Source of the DNA: Solirubrobacteraceae bacterium
GTDB taxonomy: Bacteria; Actinomycetota; Thermoleophilia; Solirubrobacterales; Solirubrobacteraceae
Assembly: GCA_025928415.1 (NCBI GenBank)
Contig: JAICJK010000071.1
Location: 1 to 8,779, forward strand
DNA: 8,779 nucleotides
Reading direction: 5' to 3'
Shown here: positions 6,067-8,779 of the stretch, piece by piece
Position numbering within the stretch: position 1 is the first letter of the stretch
How the letters are laid out: every line of letters starts with the position of its first letter
The notes under the pieces: model-generated
Told to the model about the DNA's origin: nothing
What the model saw: the letters and a program-made list of their open reading frames with translations, nothing else
The model's database searches: none
Program-made: the position numbers and the translations under genes

Positions 6067-6432
6067 TCAGCCCGCGCCATCGTCCAGCGGCGGCCGGGTC
6101 GCCGCGCCCGCGCCGCCCTCGACCGGCGGGTCGGCGCGCTCGAGGATGCCCAGCAGCTCGACCACCCGCAGGACGAGCAGCCGCTCCTCGTCCACGTCGA
6201 CCCAGGTCCCGGCCTGGGCCGGGAAGACGACGTGGTCGCCCGGGCGGACCGGCATGTCGACGCCCGCCGAGCCCCACCAGTCCAGCCCCGGGCCGACGGC
6301 GAGGACGATCCCGTGCTGGGGCGGGCTCTCCCGCGTGCCGGGCGGCACGACCAGGCCGGACTGGCGCATCCGGTCGGGCTCGAGCTCCTTGATCACGATG
6401 CGGTCGAAGAGCGGGCGAAGCTGATGGCGCAC
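6067..6432 (-). CDS. GroES/Cpn10-like co-chaperonin (stand-alone)
   Basis: A 121-residue protein whose first 100 residues are a complete Cpn10 fold. LRPLFDRIVIKELEPD (5-20) is the first strand. RMRQSGLVVPPG (21-32) is the mobile loop with the hydrophobic SGLVVP motif that contacts GroEL. HGIVLAVGPG (40-49) and RPGDHVVFPAQAGTWVDVDE (63-82) follow, then LLVLRVVELLGILE (85-98), the canonical ending. The roof loop holds a Trp-Trp pair (52-53). A tail of about 20 residues rich in Pro, Gly, Asp and Ala (101-121) goes beyond the usual 95-100 residue length. No groEL is adjacent, so this is probably a second, specialised co-chaperonin; the main groES would be elsewhere. The start is GTG at 6432, chosen because the family begins just before LRP; no strong Shine-Dalgarno is visible. 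It may share a promoter with the antiporter operon 63 bp downstream. Confidence 0.87.
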   Translation of the reverse strand: MRHQLRPLFDRIVIKELEPDRMRQSGLVVPPGTRESPPQHGIVLAVGPGLDWWGSAGVDMPVRPGDHVVFPAQAGTWVDVDEERLLVLRVVELLGILERADPPVEGGAGAATRPPLDDGAG

Positions 6433-6558
6433 GACCGGGCACGCTAGCGACGCGCGGCCGCGACCGATCCCGACGCGGCGGTGTGAAAGGGTTGCGCCGG
6501 CCGGGCGCCCCGCTCCGGCCCGCCCCGCCGGCCGCCCCCCCGACCAAGGAGAAGTCCC
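6433..6558. promoter_or_regulatory. Divergent intergenic region between groES-like gene and bioY
   Basis: About 126 bases separate two divergent starts and should hold promoters for both directions. On the minus strand a TAGCGT (6446-6441) ends 8 bases before the groES-like GTG. It could be a -10 element giving an almost leaderless transcript, but there is no convincing -35. On the plus strand the only less GC-rich stretch is GTGTGAAAGGGTTG (6481-6494), followed by GC-rich DNA with a weak 5-bp hairpin (6494-6498 with 6504-6508). CGCTAGCG (6442-6449) is a perfect 8-base palindrome and a possible operator half. No riboswitch fold was recognised. Confidence 0.4.
6546..6551 (+). promoter_or_regulatory. 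Ribosome binding site of bioY
   Basis: AAGGAG lies 7 bases upstream of the TTG at 6559. It is the best Shine-Dalgarno in this part of the window and the main reason for accepting a TTG start; no ATG or GTG in this frame fits better. Confidence 0.8.
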
Positions 6559-7158
6559 TTGAGCACCCCCGCCCTCGCCGCCCGCCGCCCCGCGGTCCTC
6601 GGCGACGCACTGCCGCTCGTGCGCGGCAAGGACGTCGTCCTCGTCCTCGCCGGTGCGCTGCTCACCGTCCTCGGCGCGCAGATCTCGATCCACGTCCCGC
6701 CGTCGCCCGTCCCGGTGACCGGCCAGACGCTCGGCGTGGTCATCGCCGGGGCCGGGCTGGGCGCCCGCCGCGGGGCGGCGTCCCAGCTCCTGTACGTCGT
6801 GCTCGGCCTCTTCCTCCCCGTCTACGCCGACGGCGACCAGGGCTGGCACGTGGTGACCGGCGCCAGCGGCGGCTACCTGATCGGGTTCGTGCTCGCGGCC
6901 TGGGCGATCGGCCGCCTGGCCGAGCTGGGCACCGACCGCAAGGTGCCGCTGGCGATCGCGACGTTCATCGTCGGCCAGCTCATCGTGTTCGGGATCGGCG
7001 TGCCCTGGCTGAAGGCGAAGACCAGCCTGGACTGGAGCACCGCGATCCACGAGGGCTTCTCGATCTTCATCGTCGGCGGCCTGATCAAGGCGGCCGTCGC
7101 GGGCGTCGCGACGCCCGCCGCATGGCGCCTGGTGCGCCGCGTCGACCGCGAGGACTGA
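6559..7158 (+). CDS. bioY: BioY-family biotin transporter (ECF S component)
   Basis: This 199-residue integral membrane protein captures biotin as the substrate-binding subunit of an energy-coupling-factor transporter. The family signature VPVTGQTLGVVIAGAGLGARRGA (51-73) is followed by LLYVVLGLFLPVYADGDQGW (77-96) and by TGASGGYLIGFVLAAWAIGRLAE (100-122). These are the hallmark blocks of BioY. Further membrane segments are at about 26-44, 129-149 and 164-184. Near the end, FIVGGLIKAAVAG (170-182) replaces the family's usual 'GDxxK' motif, keeping Lys177 but with Gly instead of Asp. The start is TTG, supported by AAGGAG 7 bases upstream. No bioM/bioN (ATPase and T component) is nearby, so it would use a shared ECF module encoded elsewhere or work alone. 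It is 11 bases upstream of the aldo/keto reductase and probably co-transcribed. Confidence 0.92.
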   Translation: MSTPALAARRPAVLGDALPLVRGKDVVLVLAGALLTVLGAQISIHVPPSPVPVTGQTLGVVIAGAGLGARRGAASQLLYVVLGLFLPVYADGDQGWHVVTGASGGYLIGFVLAAWAIGRLAELGTDRKVPLAIATFIVGQLIVFGIGVPWLKAKTSLDWSTAIHEGFSIFIVGGLIKAAVAGVATPAAWRLVRRVDRED

Positions 7159-7169
7159 GCGCGGCCACG

Positions 7170-8147
7170 ATGCAGACGCGCTCGCTCGGCCGCAACGGCC
7201 CCGACGTCTCGGAGATCGGCTTCGGCGCCTGGCAGATCGGCGCCGACTGGGGGGAGGTCGACCCCGACACCGCGCTCGCGACGCTGCGCGCCGCCGCCGA
7301 CGCCGGGGTGACGTTCTTCGACACCGCCGACGTCTACGGCGACGGGCGCTCCGAGCGCCTGGTCGCCCGCCTGCGCGCCGAGCGCCCGGACATCACGGTC
7401 GCCACGAAGATGGGCCGTCGCGGCCCCCAGGAGGTCGGCGAGTACACGCCCGAGCACTTCGCCGCGTGGCTGGACCGCTCGCGCGAGAACCTCGGCATGG
7501 AGACGCTGGACCTCGTCCAGCTCCACTGCCCGCCGACCGACCTCTACTACCACCCGGAGGTCTTCGACGCGCTCGACGAGCTCGTCGCGGACGGGCGGAT
7601 CGCCCGCTACGGCGCGAGCGTCGAGCGCGTGGAGGAGGCGCTGAAGGCCATCGAGGAGCCGGGCCTCTCGACGATCCAGATCATCTTCAACGCCTTCCGG
7701 CAGCGCCCGGCCGAGCGCTTCCTCGACGAGGCGGCCCGGCGCGGCGTCGGCGTGATCGTGCGCGTCCCCCTGGCCTCCGGGCTGCTGAGCGGCAAGTACA
7801 CGCGCGAGACGACCTTCGGTCCCGACGACCACCGCAGCTTCAACCGCGCGGGCGAGGCGTTCGACGTGGGCGAGACGTTCGCGGGCGTGCCCTTCGAGGT
7901 CGGGCTGGACGCGGTCGAGGAGCTCCGTCCGCTCGTCCCGGACGGCGCGACGCTCGCACAGCTCGCGCTGCGCTGGATCCTCATGCACCCGGCGGTGAGC
8001 ACCGTCATCCCCGGGGCGCGCTCGCCCGAGCAGGCGCGCGCCAACGCCGCCGCGGCCGGTCTCCCGCCGCTCGACGCGGCGGCGATGGCCCGCGTGCGCG
8101 AGGTCTACGAGCAGCGCATCGCGCCGCACGTGCACCGGCGCTGGTGA
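7170..8147 (+). CDS. Aldo/keto reductase
   Basis: A 325-residue cytoplasmic NAD(P)H-dependent oxidoreductase of the aldo/keto reductase superfamily (TIM barrel), close to the usual 310-340 length. The catalytic tetrad is complete: Asp51 and Tyr56 in FFDTADVYGDGRSE, Lys80 in VATKMG, and His119 in DLVQLHCPP. Other family marks are the N-terminal LGRNGPDVSEIGFGAWQIG (6-24), LASGLLSGKYT (201-211), and the cofactor-binding STVIPGARSPEQARANAAA (277-295). The substrate cannot be predicted; these enzymes reduce diverse aldehydes and ketones. The ATG was chosen because the family's opening MQTRSLGRNG begins there. The longer in-frame reading from 6483 runs through bioY in another frame and is rejected. 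Its Shine-Dalgarno is weak (GAGG about 16 bases upstream). The next gene begins in the same reading frame only 3 bases after the TGA. Confidence 0.94.
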   Translation: MQTRSLGRNGPDVSEIGFGAWQIGADWGEVDPDTALATLRAAADAGVTFFDTADVYGDGRSERLVARLRAERPDITVATKMGRRGPQEVGEYTPEHFAAWLDRSRENLGMETLDLVQLHCPPTDLYYHPEVFDALDELVADGRIARYGASVERVEEALKAIEEPGLSTIQIIFNAFRQRPAERFLDEAARRGVGVIVRVPLASGLLSGKYTRETTFGPDDHRSFNRAGEAFDVGETFAGVPFEVGLDAVEELRPLVPDGATLAQLALRWILMHPAVSTVIPGARSPEQARANAAAAGLPPLDAAAMARVREVYEQRIAPHVHRRW

Positions 8148-8170
8148 GCGGTGGCGGTGGCGGTGGCGGT
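8148..8170 (+). repeat. GCGGTG hexanucleotide tandem repeat at the start of the amidotransferase gene
   Basis: Three full copies of GCGGTG and a partial fourth (GCGGT) run from right after the reductase stop codon into the next gene. Each copy supplies a possible GTG start (8151, 8157, 8163) in the same frame, giving an alternating Val-Ala N-terminus. Changes in copy number would keep the frame but shift start codon choice and spacing. Confidence 0.8.
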
Positions 8171-8779
8171 CCTCGTCGTCCAGCACCAGGCCGACGCGCC
8201 GCCGGCGCTGCTGGCCGATGCGCTGGCCGCGCGCGTAGTGCCGTCGTCGCTCGTGGATCTGGGCCGGGGCGACGCGCTCCCGGCGGCGCGCGACGCGCGC
8301 GCGGTCGTCGTGCTGGGCTCCGACGCCTCGGCGATCGCGCCGGGCGCGCCCGCCTGGATCGAGGACGAGGTCGCCTGGCTGCGCGACGTCGCCGCCGCCG
8401 GGACGCCGGTGCTCGGCATCTGCTTCGGCGCCCAGGTGCTCGCCCGCGCGCTCGGCGGCGGCGTGCGCCGGCTGCCCGCGCCGCAGATCGGCTGGATCGA
8501 CGCCGGGACGCGCGACGCCGCGCGCATTCCCGCCGGCCCCTGGCTGTCGTGGCACGAGGACGTCGTCGACCTGCCGCCCGGCGCGGAGCTGCTGGCCGCC
8601 GACGCCACCGGCCCGCAGGCCTTCGCCCGAGGCGCGCAGCTCGGCGTGCAGTTCCACCCGGAGGTCACGCCCGCCGTCCTCGACGACTGGATCGCCGCCT
8701 ACGACGGGCGCGAGCTGGCCGGCGAGGTGCTCGACGTCGCGGCGCTGCGGGCGGCGACCGCGCGCCACGCGCCGGCCGC
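8151..8779 (+). CDS. Class I glutamine amidotransferase (GMP synthase-like), 3' end outside the window
   Basis: At least 209 residues of a type 1 glutamine amidotransferase domain, which hydrolyses glutamine and passes ammonia to an acceptor. The catalytic triad is visible with numbering from the first GTG: nucleophile Cys91 in PVLGICFGAQVLARALGG, and His169 and Glu171 in GVQFHPEV. VVVLGSDAS (52-60) is the usual early strand and turn. LSWHEDVVDLPPGAELLA (132-149) is the typical region before the second half of the triad. No synthetase or ATP-pyrophosphatase domain is seen, as in small stand-alone GMP-synthase-like amidotransferases, whose acceptor is often unknown. GTG starts at 8151, 8157 and 8163 are all possible. 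GGTGAG (8143-8148) suits 8157, while family N-termini (MxVLVVQH) suit 8163. It probably belongs to the bioY-reductase transcript. Confidence 0.88.
   Translation, partial: MAVAVAVLVVQHQADAPPALLADALAARVVPSSLVDLGRGDALPAARDARAVVVLGSDASAIAPGAPAWIEDEVAWLRDVAAAGTPVLGICFGAQVLARALGGGVRRLPAPQIGWIDAGTRDAARIPAGPWLSWHEDVVDLPPGAELLAADATGPQAFARGAQLGVQFHPEVTPAVLDDWIAAYDGRELAGEVLDVAALRAATARHAPA

Noticed and set aside
6433..6558. Possible biotin-related riboswitch or BirA operator upstream of bioY
   Set aside because: I could not recognise a conserved aptamer fold or a BirA-type long inverted repeat; only a weak 5-bp hairpin and an 8-base palindrome are visible.
6483..7169. N-terminal extension of the reductase giving a 554-residue protein
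   Set aside because: The extension is Arg/Pro-rich and reads bioY out of frame; the true reductase start at 7170 matches the family N-terminus.
6873..8768. 631-residue minus-strand open frame antisense to bioY, the reductase and the amidotransferase
   Set aside because: It spans three real genes with intact catalytic motifs on the plus strand, and its own translation is Arg/Asp/Val/Gly-rich without domains.

Overview
The window is very GC-rich, gene-dense bacterial DNA. Third codon positions are almost all G or C, several starts are GTG or TTG, and neighbouring genes commonly overlap by 1 or 4 bases. This and the gene content suggest a high-GC actinobacterial lineage. A Solirubrobacterales/Thermoleophilia-type organism is a plausible guess, but the sequence alone does not prove it. 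I see no rRNA, tRNA, CRISPR array, insertion sequence or prophage gene.

Region 1 (1-1848, + strand): the last 48 residues of a Fur/PerR-family metal-dependent repressor are translationally coupled (TGATG) to a complete haem catalase, katA. This is a peroxide-defence operon in which the regulator probably controls its own operon. A perfect 14-bp GC hairpin lies between katA and the convergent operon that follows.

Region 2 (1849-6003, - strand): seven tightly packed genes encode a membrane cation/proton antiporter of the Mrp/Mnh type. In transcription order they are mnhE, mnhF, mnhG, a DUF4040/MbhD-like subunit, an MbhE-MnhB fusion, mnhC and mnhD. All junctions overlap by 1 or 4 bases, so this is clearly one operon. 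No mnhA (large NuoL-like subunit) is present, although the operon is bounded on both sides within the window. The order matches the antiporter half of membrane-bound hydrogenases (MbhA to MbhH) rather than the classical mrpABCDEFG order. The single large proton-channel subunit has an unusually long C-terminus. This is the most distinctive system in the window.

Region 3 (6006-6432, - strand): a stand-alone GroES/Cpn10-like co-chaperonin with a short Pro/Gly/Asp tail lies 63 bp upstream of mnhE. A 9-bp hairpin sits in the gap, directly in front of the mnhE start codon.

Region 4 (6433-8779, + strand): a divergent intergenic region of about 126 bp is followed by bioY (biotin transporter S component), an aldo/keto reductase and a class I glutamine amidotransferase that runs off the right edge. 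The amidotransferase begins inside a GCGGTG hexanucleotide repeat just after the reductase stop codon and in the same reading frame. The three genes are closely spaced and probably co-transcribed, but nothing ties their biochemical roles together.
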